Part shown: positions 41,773 through 50,147 of the stretch, piece by piece
Position numbering within the stretch: the stretch's first letter is position 1
How the letters are laid out: each line of letters opens with the position of its first letter
Source: DASRDE01 sp035938175
Lineage (GTDB): Bacteria > Vulcanimicrobiota > Vulcanimicrobiia > Vulcanimicrobiales > Vulcanimicrobiaceae
Direction: 5' to 3'
Assembly: GCA_035938175.1 (NCBI GenBank)
Contig: DASZHD010000048.1
Span: forward strand, 1 to 64,000
Length of the DNA: 64,000 nt
Notes under the pieces: model-generated
What the model saw: only the letters and a program-made list of their open reading frames with translations
What the model was told of the DNA's origin: nothing
Database searches by the model: none
Made by a program: the position numbers and the translations under genes

Positions 41773-42965
41773 ATCGCGCGCTGCCTTTCGCGTTGGGACT
41801 CTCGTTTTTTATCGTGCCGCTTTTTCCGTCGTTCATTACGCTGACCGCCGTTACGGTTCCCGGCGTTTCGCTGCTGCCGGCGAATGCGACGCTGGCGCTG
41901 CTTGCGGTGTGCGCCGTAACTGCGGCGTACTTCGCTGCAGTACTCATGAAGCGGCCGGTTCAACATCCGCCGACCTTGGTTCCGCTCGTGGCTTGGGTGG
42001 CGTCCGCGCTGCTCGCGGCCGCGTTGGGATTTAATCCGGCGGGGGGATTGCTGTTCATCGGGATCGCTGCGGTTGACGTTCTGTGGCATCTCGCGATCCT
42101 TCGGTACTATTCGTATCCCGGCGTCAGCCGCGCAATCTATTATGCGCTGCTCCTTTCGGGAACGCTCGCGTCGCTTGCCGCGGTCGTCATGGTCGTGCTG
42201 CGCTTCCCGCAAAACCAATACGCTATCGCGCACGGCCGCGCGATCGGCACGTTCGTTCTTCCCGGCGAGTTGGCGGGCTATCTCATCGTATTCTTACCGA
42301 TCGCGTATGCCGTCGCGCGCATTTCGCGGGATCGCACGTTGCGCATTGTCGCGTGGGCCGCGATGGTACCCGCATTTGCCGCATTCGTGCTGACGTTTTC
42401 GCGCGCGGGGTGGATGGGGCTCGCGGCCGCAATCGCGTTCTTTGCGTACGCGCGCGGAAGCGTGCAGCGGCGCTTTGCTCCCTTGATTCTGCTGGGCGGA
42501 TTGGCGGCGGTGCTGGTGGTCTTCAACGCGCATCACAACCCTGCAGAGAACTATACGCGGCTGTCGATCTTTCAATCCGCCGTCGAGATCATTCGCCGCT
42601 TTCCGCTCACGGGCGTCGGGCCGTTTGATTTCGCGCGCATCTACCCGCTCGTTCGGCTTCCGGACGGAGATCCGCAGGCGTTTCACGCGCACAGCGTTCT
42701 GCTGACGATCTTCGCGGAAACCGGCATCGTGGGAATCGCCGCGGTCGTCTTCGTTTGGTGGCGTTTCGTCCGCGCGTTGCGCGATGCGCTGCACAATGCC
42801 GGCCAGAGCCGCGTGACGCTCGCGCTGGCAATTGGAGCGGGACTTGCGGGAACGTGGGTGCAAGGCCTGATCGATACCGTGAGCGTCGTGATATTCGGAT
42901 TATGGATTCCCGTGATGGCGCTCGCGCTGGCCGCAGCGGCCGAAGGGCTGGGAGAAGAGTCATGA
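41769..42965 (+). CDS. O-antigen ligase-like polytopic membrane protein
   Basis: The 398-residue protein starts ATG 41769 overlapping the upstream stop. Hydrophobic segments fill most of the length (about ten helices), with a longer loop around 250-285 containing NPAENYTRLSIFQSAVEIIRRFPLTGVGPFDFARIYP, the Wzy_C/WaaL-type motif with R-x-x-x-W/F-x and H residues, then QAFHAHSVLLTIFAETGIVGIAAVVFVWWRFV. The H-x-H-x-x-x-L and E-x-G patterns are usual for O-antigen ligases or polymerases. It would join O-antigen to lipid A core or polymerise a glycan in the inner membrane; the exact donor is unknown. Confidence 0.8.
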   Translation: MNRALPFALGLSFFIVPLFPSFITLTAVTVPGVSLLPANATLALLAVCAVTAAYFAAVLMKRPVQHPPTLVPLVAWVASALLAAALGFNPAGGLLFIGIAAVDVLWHLAILRYYSYPGVSRAIYYALLLSGTLASLAAVVMVVLRFPQNQYAIAHGRAIGTFVLPGELAGYLIVFLPIAYAVARISRDRTLRIVAWAAMVPAFAAFVLTFSRAGWMGLAAAIAFFAYARGSVQRRFAPLILLGGLAAVLVVFNAHHNPAENYTRLSIFQSAVEIIRRFPLTGVGPFDFARIYPLVRLPDGDPQAFHAHSVLLTIFAETGIVGIAAVVFVWWRFVRALRDALHNAGQSRVTLALAIGAGLAGTWVQGLIDTVSVVIFGLWIPVMALALAAAAEGLGEES

Positions 42966-43513
42966 GCGCCCCTTTTCGCAGGCCGGCGCTCGCGATGGTG
43001 GTCCTGTTGGCGGCATGTAACCCGCAACCGGCGCACCGGCCCGGCGCATCGCCGAGCCCGACGCCGTCGGCAAACCTGCCCCCCATCGTGATCCGCGGGC
43101 ACGGGACGGCGAGCCAACCGGTCAGCATGGTTCACCAAGCGGGCAACCGGCGCGACTACGAACTGTCGGCCGCCTCGACGGAAAGCCGATCCGCCCAAAA
43201 CCTCGCTCAAGCAAAATTTCAGCAAGTGACCGTAACGTTCTTCGACAAGGACGGTACGCGGTTAACGGCAACATCGCCCCAGGCCTCGACCGACGAACGC
43301 GGAAGGCGGGTTACGCTTTCGGACGGGGTGCATGCAACCACCAGCACGGGCCTGAACCTGACGTGCGACCGCCTGACTTACGATCAGCAAACCGCATTGC
43401 TGCACGGGGAGGGGCACGTGCGCATCACGGGCATGCAGGGCGGCCAGCAAGAGGTACTTACCGGGACGACGTTCACTTCGAACGTGAAACTGACGCAGAT
43501 GGTTGTGAGATAG
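42962..43513 (+). CDS. lptC: LptC-like LPS export protein predicted to be a lipoprotein
   Basis: The 183-residue protein begins MSAPFRRPALAMVVLLAACN, a lipoprotein signal with lipobox LAAC, followed by a Pro-rich linker and then an OstA/LptC-type beta-jellyroll: GNRRDYELSAASTESRS, QVTVTFFDKDGTRLTATSPQASTDERGRRVTLSDGVHATTSTGLNLTCDRLTYDQQTALLHGEGHVRI. LptC normally has an N-terminal transmembrane helix; here the anchor is a lipidated cysteine. It overlaps the upstream stop (ATGA) and lptB (TAGTG), consistent with an LptBCF(G) unit. Confidence 0.8.
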   Translation: MSAPFRRPALAMVVLLAACNPQPAHRPGASPSPTPSANLPPIVIRGHGTASQPVSMVHQAGNRRDYELSAASTESRSAQNLAQAKFQQVTVTFFDKDGTRLTATSPQASTDERGRRVTLSDGVHATTSTGLNLTCDRLTYDQQTALLHGEGHVRITGMQGGQQEVLTGTTFTSNVKLTQMVVR

Positions 43514-44247
43514 TGCAAGAAATCAAAATGCGCGGTCTGCTCAAACGCTACGGAGAGCGAACCGTGGTGAACGGTGTGAGCGCCGAGGTACGCACGGGCG
43601 AAATCGTCGGCTTGCTGGGCCCCAACGGCGCGGGAAAGACGACCACGTTCTATATGGTCGTCGGCCTGATAAAGCCGGACGGCGGAACCGTCTTGCTGCA
43701 CAACGATTCAACTGAAATCGATCTGACGGGCGCGCCGATGTACATGCGCTCGCGGCGGGGCATCGGATATCTGGCTCAAGAGAACTCCATCTTTCGCAAA
43801 CTTTCGGTCGGCGACAACATCCGGCTCATTTGGGAGATGCACGGCGTCTCGCGCGAGCAGCAGGAAGAGCGCCTGGGCCCGCTGCTCGAGGAGTTCGGGT
43901 TGCTCAAATTCGTCAACGCACGCGGAGACTCGCTCTCCGGCGGCGAGCGCCGGCGCGTGGAAATCGCGCGCGCCATTGCGACGGATCCGGCGTTTCTGTT
44001 GCTCGACGAGCCGTTTACGGGCATCGATCCGATTGCCGTCGCCGACATTCAAGCGATGATCCGGCAATTGCGCGATCGCGGGCTCGGCGTGCTGATTACC
44101 GACCATCAAGTGCGCGAAACGCTGGCGATCGTCGACCGCGCATATATCCTGAACGACGGCATGATACAAGTCTCCGGTACCGCGCACGACGTGCTCGAAA
44201 GTCCGATTGCGCGACAATTCTATCTGGGTGAAGGCTTCCGGTTGTGA
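43513..44247 (+). CDS. lptB: LPS export ABC transporter ATP-binding protein LptB
   Basis: The 244-residue ATPase powers LPS extraction from the inner membrane. It shows Walker A GLLGPNGAGKTTTFYMVVG near 36-54, the Q-loop YLAQENSIFRKLSVGDNI, signature LSGGERRRVEIARAIAT near 142, Walker B LLLDEPFTGIDPIAVADI near 163 and the H-loop LITDHQVRETL, with the tail IARQFYLGEGFRL typical of LptB. GTG 43513 overlaps the lptC stop; ATG 43528 is an alternative start. Confidence 0.96.
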   Translation: MQEIKMRGLLKRYGERTVVNGVSAEVRTGEIVGLLGPNGAGKTTTFYMVVGLIKPDGGTVLLHNDSTEIDLTGAPMYMRSRRGIGYLAQENSIFRKLSVGDNIRLIWEMHGVSREQQEERLGPLLEEFGLLKFVNARGDSLSGGERRRVEIARAIATDPAFLLLDEPFTGIDPIAVADIQAMIRQLRDRGLGVLITDHQVRETLAIVDRAYILNDGMIQVSGTAHDVLESPIARQFYLGEGFRL

Positions 44248-44305
44248 AGGCGGCGACGCGCTTTGCAGTGCGGCCGGCGGCCGTCCGGATCAGCGGTTAG
44301 CGGCG

Positions 44306-45403
44306 TTGCGCCTAACGATCCTCGATCGCTACATGCTCAGCGAGCTGGCCGGCCCGTTTGCTTTCGGGGTGGCGGCCTTTACGCTGCTGCTCGCGGCGGG
44401 GCAGATCATCGCGATCGGCCGCGCGGTCTCCGACGCCGGCGCACCCTTGTGGGCTGCCATCGAAGATTTTCTTTGGCGGCTCCCCGGGATGGTCGAGCTG
44501 ACGATTCCGATGGGTCTGCTGCTGGGAACGCTGCTGGCCATTCAGCGTCTATCGGGCGAGAGCGAAATCACGGCGATGAAGTCGGGCGGGATTTCGTTTC
44601 CCCGCATCATCGCGCCCATGCTCGTGGCCGCGTTCGTGCTTTCACTCGTCACCCTGGTGCTGCAAGAAGCGATCGTGCCGTATGCGCAAAGTCAGGCGAG
44701 CATCGTGGAAGCGACAGTCATCAATCATACGAGCGCCTTTGCGAGCGCGCTGAACGTCTCGGCTCCGCTTCCCGGCGGCGGCCGGCAGACGACGTTCGCC
44801 AGCGCTTGCACGGACAATTGCCGCGTGCTGCTCGGCGTGACCCTGGTGCAATACGACCGTTCCGGAAACCCGACGCAGATCGTCTTTGCAGACCGCGCGC
44901 AATTTTCCGCCGATCAGTGGACGCTGCAGAACGCTCGCGTGATCAGGCTGCTCCAGAGCGGCGTGTTCGACGATCGCTTTCCCACCGTGCAGGTTGCGTT
45001 GGGTCAAAATCCAACCGATATCGCCAAACGTGCCGCCAATAACAATCCGCAGAACATGAGCCGGGCCCAGATCGCGGAGATCATCCGCACCGGGCAGCTC
45101 TCGGCGAACGATCTGCGTAAATACACGATGGTCTACCAAGAAAAGCTCGCGCAGCCGTTTGCGTGCTTCGTTTTTACGCTGATCGCGGTACCGTTCGGTA
45201 TACGCTCGGTACGCGGCGGCAGCAGCACCGGCCTGGGATTCGGCTTGGCCGTCGTCATCGTATTCATCTACTACATCGTGCAGACGATTTGTTCGTACAT
45301 CGGCGAGGCGTTCGTGCCGCTCGCGGCATTTGCGGCATGGCTTCCGAACATCATCTTCACAGTCATCGGAGCGCGGCGCCTCTACCGCGCCGCGATGGTG
45401 TAG
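44306..45403 (+). CDS. LPS export permease, LptF/LptG family
   Basis: Beginning at TTG 44306 (MRLTILDRYMLSELAGPFAFG) the protein has 365 residues in the YjgP/YjgQ (LptF/LptG) family: two N-terminal helices, a periplasmic beta-jellyroll (about 145-250), and further helices including PFACFVFTLIAVPFGIRSVRGGSSTGLGFGLAVVIVFIYYIVQTI near 285-330. GITIP-like LTIPMGLLLGTLLAIQRLSGESEITAMKSGGIS near 60-90 is conserved. Only one permease gene is present between lptB and the next gene, so the second subunit is elsewhere or this one works as a homodimer. An in-frame GTG at 44228 is an alternative start. Confidence 0.88.
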   Translation: MRLTILDRYMLSELAGPFAFGVAAFTLLLAAGQIIAIGRAVSDAGAPLWAAIEDFLWRLPGMVELTIPMGLLLGTLLAIQRLSGESEITAMKSGGISFPRIIAPMLVAAFVLSLVTLVLQEAIVPYAQSQASIVEATVINHTSAFASALNVSAPLPGGGRQTTFASACTDNCRVLLGVTLVQYDRSGNPTQIVFADRAQFSADQWTLQNARVIRLLQSGVFDDRFPTVQVALGQNPTDIAKRAANNNPQNMSRAQIAEIIRTGQLSANDLRKYTMVYQEKLAQPFACFVFTLIAVPFGIRSVRGGSSTGLGFGLAVVIVFIYYIVQTICSYIGEAFVPLAAFAAWLPNIIFTVIGARRLYRAAMV

Positions 45404-45406
45404 GGG

Positions 45407-46369
45407 TTGACCTTGGGCGGCATGCTTCGCGGCATCGGCATCATTCTCTTCATCGCGATCCTCGCCGGCGTCATTGCGTACATCGGCGATCGCGTCGGCC
45501 ATCAAGTCGGGCGCAAGCGGCTGACGATTTTCAACATCCGCCCGCGCTATACGTCCACGATTATCGCCGTCGGAACGGGCATGCTGATCGCGCTGATCAT
45601 CACGCTGATCGCGATCTTCGCTTCCAACCAAGTCGCTACCGCGTTTTTCCGGCTCAACGAGATCAACAACGAAATCGCGAAAGCTCAGGCGCGGGCCAGC
45701 GAACTCGAACAGAAATACGGCGAGTCGCCCGTCGTCATCAACGTGAATTCGTTGATGACTCCCGTATTCGGCCGCATCCCGAAGAACGCGGCCTCGACCC
45801 TTCGCCGCCAGATCGTGCGCGATTTTTACAACCAGAGCGTCGCGTCGGTCAATCAGCAGTATGCGGGTCCGCCGTACAATTTGAAGCGCTTCACGCCTCC
45901 GCCGAACTTGGACACGATTCTGAACGACTACGCGGACGATCCCAAAATGCAGGCATACATCTCGCAGAGTGACGTGCTGCTGTTTGCCACCGCATCGCAA
46001 AATCTGTATCCGCACGACCAGATCCACTTCGGGATAACCTCGGTGCCGGATCGCGTGATCGCGCCGGCCGGGCAAGCCATCGCCTCGCTGGTGATCCCCG
46101 CCGGAAAGAACGCGGATGCGCGGCTGGCGCTGACGGAACTCGTAGGCCCCGGCGGCTGGGTGCCGCGCGTCATGATCGGCCACCTCATGCTGCCGTACTT
46201 TGCCGGAAACGTGACGGTCGAGCGGATGCTGCCCGACGGGACGCAGATGCAAAAGACGCTCAATTCCGGCGGCGGCCGCTACATCATGACCGCCTTCGCC
46301 GCGAGCGACATCTATCAGCACACGTTCGGCGTGCCGGTCGTTGTGACGCTGCAGCGGGTTCCGGGCTGA
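45407..46369 (+). CDS. DUF3084-family membrane protein
   Basis: The 320-residue protein has two N-terminal transmembrane helices (about 8-26 and 50-70) around GDRVGHQVGRKRLTIFNIRPRYTSTIIA, an arginine-rich conserved stretch, then a coiled coil (LNEINNEIAKAQARASELEQKYGE) and a C-terminal domain outside the membrane (ASQNLYPHDQIHFGITSVPDRVIAPAGQAIAS onward). This is the DUF3084 pattern. The role is unknown; its position directly after an Lpt permease suggests a link to envelope biogenesis. Starts at TTG 45407, TTG 45413 and ATG 45422 are all possible. It overlaps the next gene by one base. Confidence 0.85.
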   Translation: MTLGGMLRGIGIILFIAILAGVIAYIGDRVGHQVGRKRLTIFNIRPRYTSTIIAVGTGMLIALIITLIAIFASNQVATAFFRLNEINNEIAKAQARASELEQKYGESPVVINVNSLMTPVFGRIPKNAASTLRRQIVRDFYNQSVASVNQQYAGPPYNLKRFTPPPNLDTILNDYADDPKMQAYISQSDVLLFATASQNLYPHDQIHFGITSVPDRVIAPAGQAIASLVIPAGKNADARLALTELVGPGGWVPRVMIGHLMLPYFAGNVTVERMLPDGTQMQKTLNSGGGRYIMTAFAASDIYQHTFGVPVVVTLQRVPG

Positions 46370-46773
46370 TGAGCTCGGTGCTGGGCATCGACCCCGGGAC
46401 GCGCAAGGTCGGGTACGCTATCGCACCCGATCCGGTTTCTGCCCCCCTGGCGCTCGGAATCGTCGCGATCGACACCCTTATCGATCGCGTCGTTCCCTTG
46501 ATTTCCGAGTACCGTGTGACGGCCGTCGCCTTGGGGCACGGGACCAACGCGGACTCGCTGGCCCGGCAAATCTCGTCCCTGGGGCTGCCGGTGCACCTGG
46601 TGGACGAAACCGACACCACATACCGGGCACGCGCGCTGTATTTTGCGGACAACCCGCCGCGCGGGTGGCGGCGCTTGGTGCCCCTGGGGCTGCAGCTGCC
46701 GCCCCGGCCCATTGACGACTATGCCGCTTTACTCATCGCCAGACGGTACATTCGGCGGGGGTCGGGGGGGTAA
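46369..46773 (+). CDS. YqgF/RuvX-like RNase H-fold protein
   Basis: The 134-residue protein opens SSVLGIDPGTRKVGYAIAPDP, the RNase H-fold first strand with the catalytic Asp, and continues LIDRVVPLISEYRVTAVALGHGTNADSLARQISSLGLPVHLVDETDTTYRARALYFADNPPRG, with the acidic DET near 78-80 and a late DDYAALLIARRYI. This fits YqgF/RuvX (16S rRNA 3' end processing or Holliday-junction resolvase-like). It is translationally coupled to DUF3084 (TGATG), an arrangement that seems odd for an RNA nuclease. Confidence 0.8.
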   Translation: MSSVLGIDPGTRKVGYAIAPDPVSAPLALGIVAIDTLIDRVVPLISEYRVTAVALGHGTNADSLARQISSLGLPVHLVDETDTTYRARALYFADNPPRGWRRLVPLGLQLPPRPIDDYAALLIARRYIRRGSGG

Positions 46774-46845
46774 TATGTCGTATGAAACGGTCCCTGGTTT
46801 TGTCCGATAATAGAAGGTGTCCGCAGAAGCGGGTACGGAGGAGAA

Positions 46846-48006
46846 ATGGGCGCCCGGTACGTTCGCGCGGCTATGGTTGCAGTGCTAACTTCGGCACTGT
46901 GTTTCGCCGTTTCGGCGGCTGCCTATCCGGCGCAGAGCGTACGGCTCGATAGCACGCGGCTCTTCACTCCCGATTCCGAATCGCTCCTGGGGTCGTTCGA
47001 CGGCGAGATCCAAAAGATGTCGCTCCTTTCGCAAAGCATTTTCAACTTGCGGACCTCAACGCCGTTCTTGGATCGCGACATCGCGGATCTGTTGATGCCG
47101 GTTTCCGTTTCAACGCAGGCGCCGCAAGTGAATTTGACGGCGGTCGATCGCGTGCAAACGTACGTTCCGCAACTCCGCGCATCGTACGTTCCGGCTCCCG
47201 CGCTTTCCGCACCGCCGGCCGCGATGGTTACGGACGCGGCGCAAAGCGCACCCTCGATAGCAAGCTTGCAGCAGCCCGACGCTCCGCCGACATTCCCGCC
47301 GGTCCACTTCGGCAGCTATACACTGTACACGCCGGCCGTGCAATCACTGGCCGCGAACGTTTCGGTGCCGGTGCGAATCGGCAACGTGCACTTCAACAGT
47401 ACGATGCAAGGCGAACATCAGCAGTCGCCCGGAGCGGATGCCTTCCGCGCGCTGCAAATCTGCGGAACGACCGACGAGAACGCGGCGTGTCCGTATCTTC
47501 GCGATTCGTCATCTCAGAGTTTGACGGTCGGGACCGACTTCAACGTGCGCGCCGGGGGCGATAACGTGAACCTTGCGCTGTCCAGCAGCGTGTCGCGCAT
47601 TACGACGGGCGATGCCGCGATCTTCCCGTACGTGCCCATCGATCCCGACGCGCCGCTGACGTCGAATTTCGATGCGGCCGGCCCCGACGCGTCCGTGTTA
47701 CAGTACTCCGGTTTGACGGGATTGGTGAAACACGGCGTGGGTGCAAGCCTTGCAGTTCCGGTAAACAGCCGCCTTACCGTGGGGCTGCAATACGACCGTT
47801 CGCATTATCAGGGCGATTACGGCAACTCGCTGCTTCCGGGTGTCGACGCGTACAAAGACACCTATCTCGGGAACGTGACGTATCAGCTGCCGAACACCAA
47901 CAGCATGCTGACCCTTTCCGCGCGCCAATACCGCTACCAAGATTCGTTGTCGAACTTCAACCTGACGCAAACGCGCGCCGACCTCAACTTCACGGTGAAA
48001 TTCTGA
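46846..48006 (+). CDS. Putative outer-membrane beta-barrel protein
   Basis: The 386-residue protein has a signal peptide (AAMVAVLTSALCFAVSAAAYPAQ), a proline/alanine/valine-rich middle (about 110-165) and a C-terminal half (about 175-386) of alternating strands ending LNFTVKF, with a terminal aromatic residue as in outer-membrane barrels. A short CGTTDENAACPY loop has two cysteines. GGAGG precedes the ATG. A -10-like GATAAT lies at 46806-46811. I do not recognise the family. Confidence 0.6.
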   Translation: MGARYVRAAMVAVLTSALCFAVSAAAYPAQSVRLDSTRLFTPDSESLLGSFDGEIQKMSLLSQSIFNLRTSTPFLDRDIADLLMPVSVSTQAPQVNLTAVDRVQTYVPQLRASYVPAPALSAPPAAMVTDAAQSAPSIASLQQPDAPPTFPPVHFGSYTLYTPAVQSLAANVSVPVRIGNVHFNSTMQGEHQQSPGADAFRALQICGTTDENAACPYLRDSSSQSLTVGTDFNVRAGGDNVNLALSSSVSRITTGDAAIFPYVPIDPDAPLTSNFDAAGPDASVLQYSGLTGLVKHGVGASLAVPVNSRLTVGLQYDRSHYQGDYGNSLLPGVDAYKDTYLGNVTYQLPNTNSMLTLSARQYRYQDSLSNFNLTQTRADLNFTVKF

Positions 48007-48029
48007 TCGAACCCCGCCGCCGGCGGGCG

Positions 48030-48842
48030 GTGACGGCCATTCTGGGTGCGGTCGTAGTCTTTTTGCTTTGCCTGCTCGGCATCGTTCAATTCGCGTCCGA
48101 TGCGATCTTTGCAAGTGCTGCAGTCCCCGGTTCGCTGCCGTCCCATCTGCGCCCGGAAACGGGCGAAGCGATCTATCGCGCCATAGCGCGCGTAGCACCC
48201 GCGCCGTACGTCAACAGCATGCTGGCCTATGCGGCGTTCGATCGCGGGGACCTCGATGCGGCACGCCGGTACGCGTTGGCATTGCCGCCGTCGAACCGGC
48301 GCAGCGACGTCCTGGGGCGCATCGCGCTGGCGCGCGGCGACGTGCGGGGTGCGCTGCGCTATTTCATCCAAGCCAACGACAGCGATGCGGTCGACGCGCA
48401 GGTTGCGATTCTCCGGAAAACCGATCTCCCTGCGGCGTACGCGTTGGAGTCCAAGTTGAAGGACCGGCTGGAGCGCGAAAGCACGCATCCCGACGCCCTC
48501 GCGCAGGCGTATTGGCGTCTCGGTACGCTCGCGATCGCCCAGGGCAAGCCGCAACTCGCTCTGCAAAACTACGGGCGCGCGGTGCAGATTTCGCCGCTTT
48601 CCGAGCGCTATTTATTGTGGGCGGGATACCAGGCGTACGACCTGAACCTTCTGGACGAAGCGGGAATGTATTTCGACCGCGCCGTTTCGGCCGATCCGAC
48701 GAGTGCCGACGCCTATGCCGGACACGGCCTTGTCGCGCTGCGCCGCGGCGATCGTGCTACCGCGATTTCGGATGAAGCGCGAGCGCGGGCGCGCAATCCG
48801 CACGCACTGGGTTTTTTGCGTCTGCAATCAGCGCTGCGATGA
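48030..48842 (+). CDS. TPR-repeat membrane-anchored protein
   Basis: The 270-residue protein starts with GTG and has an N-terminal helix (TAILGAVVVFLLCLLGIVQFA). Then helical TPR-like repeats follow: YVNSMLAYAAFDRGDLDAARRYALALPP, VLGRIALARGDVRGALRYFIQAN, AYWRLGTLAIAQGKPQLALQNYGRAVQISP, YLLWAGYQAYDLNLLDEAGMYFDRAVSADP and AYAGHGLVALRRGDRATAISDEARARARNP. TPRs mediate protein-protein contact, here outside the inner membrane. It overlaps the glycosyltransferase start (ATGA), suggesting joint function in envelope glycan synthesis. Confidence 0.75.
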   Translation: MTAILGAVVVFLLCLLGIVQFASDAIFASAAVPGSLPSHLRPETGEAIYRAIARVAPAPYVNSMLAYAAFDRGDLDAARRYALALPPSNRRSDVLGRIALARGDVRGALRYFIQANDSDAVDAQVAILRKTDLPAAYALESKLKDRLERESTHPDALAQAYWRLGTLAIAQGKPQLALQNYGRAVQISPLSERYLLWAGYQAYDLNLLDEAGMYFDRAVSADPTSADAYAGHGLVALRRGDRATAISDEARARARNPHALGFLRLQSALR

Positions 48843-49876
48843 TCGTTGCGCTCGACATGCAATTGGCGCTGGGTACCGCGACCGGCATCGGCGAGTACGC
48901 GCGCGGCTTGGCCGATGCTTTGCGCGAATGCGGCGTCGGCGTCGTGGAACTCGACGAGCCGAAACTCGATCCGTGGCGTTTCGATCGCCGTGTCGTTTGG
49001 GATCAATTCGTCCTGCCGAGACGCGCACGCCGCAGCGGCGCATCGCTGCTTCACTGCACGGCCGGAACGATGCCGGTACGATTGCCGCTTCCAACCGTCG
49101 TGACGGTTCACGACGTCGCGTGGCTGCGAGTGCAATCGCACACGCGCCCGTATGCGCGGTTCTACTTCGGAAAAATGGCGCTGCACAGGTATCCGCGCGC
49201 GGACGCGATCGCCGTCGATTCGGAGTTCTCCAAACGCGAGCTGCTCGAGCTCGCCGGCGTAGCACCGGATCGCGTGCACGTCGTCTACCCGGGCGTAGCG
49301 CAGGATTTCTGTTCGCTTCGCCGGCGCCCGTCGGACGAGCGCATCGTGCTCGTGCCCGGCACCGTCGAGCGGCGGAAGAACCTTGAAGTGTTGATTCGGG
49401 CACTGCCCCACCTCCCGGGTGCGCGCATCGTCTCGGTCGGACCCTTCACTGCGTACCGCAACGAATGTCTCCAACTGGCGCAGCAAACCGGCGTGGCCGA
49501 ACGCATAGAGTTTCGCGGCTACGTCCCGCGCGCCGAACTGCTGGATCTGTACGCCGCTTGCACCGCCGTCGCGGTTCCGTCGCGGTATGAAGGTTTCGGC
49601 TATGCGGCTGCGCAGGCGTTGTGCGCCGGAACGCCGGTCGTCGTTTCGGACAGAGCGTCGTTGCCGGAGGTGGCGGGAGAGAGTGCGGTCATCGCCGCCG
49701 CGGATGAAGAACGGCAGTGGATCGACGCGATCGCGCGTATCATGAGCGATCCCGGCTCGGCAAACCGGCACGCGGAGATGCAGCGGGACAGGTCGATCGC
49801 CCGCTTCGCGTGGGCTGCCGGTGCACGCAAAATGATCGAGGTCTATAGCGGCGTACTAGGCCACTCGCGCTCGTGA
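48839..49876 (+). CDS. Glycosyltransferase family 4 (GT-B)
   Basis: The 345-residue retaining glycosyltransferase starts ATG 48839 overlapping the TPR gene stop. It has an N-terminal acceptor domain (TGIGEYARGLADALRECGVGVVELD; TVVTVHDVAWLRVQSH) and the GT4 C-terminal donor domain: VLVPGTVERRKNLEVLIRALPHLPGARIVSVGP near 171-203, FRGYVPRAELLDLYAACTAVAVPSRYEGFGYAAAQALCAGTPVVVSDRASLPEVAG near 225-281, with the E-x7-E (EGFGYAAAQ region) motif. The sugar and acceptor are not deducible. Context points to a surface glycan. Confidence 0.85.
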   Translation: MIVALDMQLALGTATGIGEYARGLADALRECGVGVVELDEPKLDPWRFDRRVVWDQFVLPRRARRSGASLLHCTAGTMPVRLPLPTVVTVHDVAWLRVQSHTRPYARFYFGKMALHRYPRADAIAVDSEFSKRELLELAGVAPDRVHVVYPGVAQDFCSLRRRPSDERIVLVPGTVERRKNLEVLIRALPHLPGARIVSVGPFTAYRNECLQLAQQTGVAERIEFRGYVPRAELLDLYAACTAVAVPSRYEGFGYAAAQALCAGTPVVVSDRASLPEVAGESAVIAAADEERQWIDAIARIMSDPGSANRHAEMQRDRSIARFAWAAGARKMIEVYSGVLGHSRS

Positions 49877-49892
49877 GGAATCTGAAGAGGCA

Positions 49893-50141
49893 ATGCTGAC
49901 GATCGTTATGGTGATCGCCGCCGTACTCGCGGTGATCTTTATTCCGCCGGGTGAAACGGTGTACGCGCGTTTCGCGCGCGCGGCTGCAATCCTCTTGTTG
50001 ATTTCGCTCGGGCTGCAATGGTTTATGCCGTCTTCGGTGTTCGATACCGCCACGCTGACGTGGATTCAGCTCGCGCTGCTCGTGCTGCTCGCGCTATTGA
50101 CGATCGCCGGCGCGTTCAGCGGCGGCGGCAGCGAACAGTAG
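49893..50141 (+). CDS. Small three-helix membrane protein
   Basis: The 82-residue protein has hydrophobic segments at about 1-18 (LTIVMVIAAVLAVIFIPP), 28-45 (AAAILLLISLGLQWFMP) and 57-75 (WIQLALLVLLALLTIAGAF), with a short glycine-rich tail. Its 16-bp spacing after the glycosyltransferase suggests the same transcript. Function unknown. It is convergent with the next gene. Confidence 0.6.
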   Translation: MLTIVMVIAAVLAVIFIPPGETVYARFARAAAILLLISLGLQWFMPSSVFDTATLTWIQLALLVLLALLTIAGAFSGGGSEQ

Positions 50142-50147
50142 TCCTCG

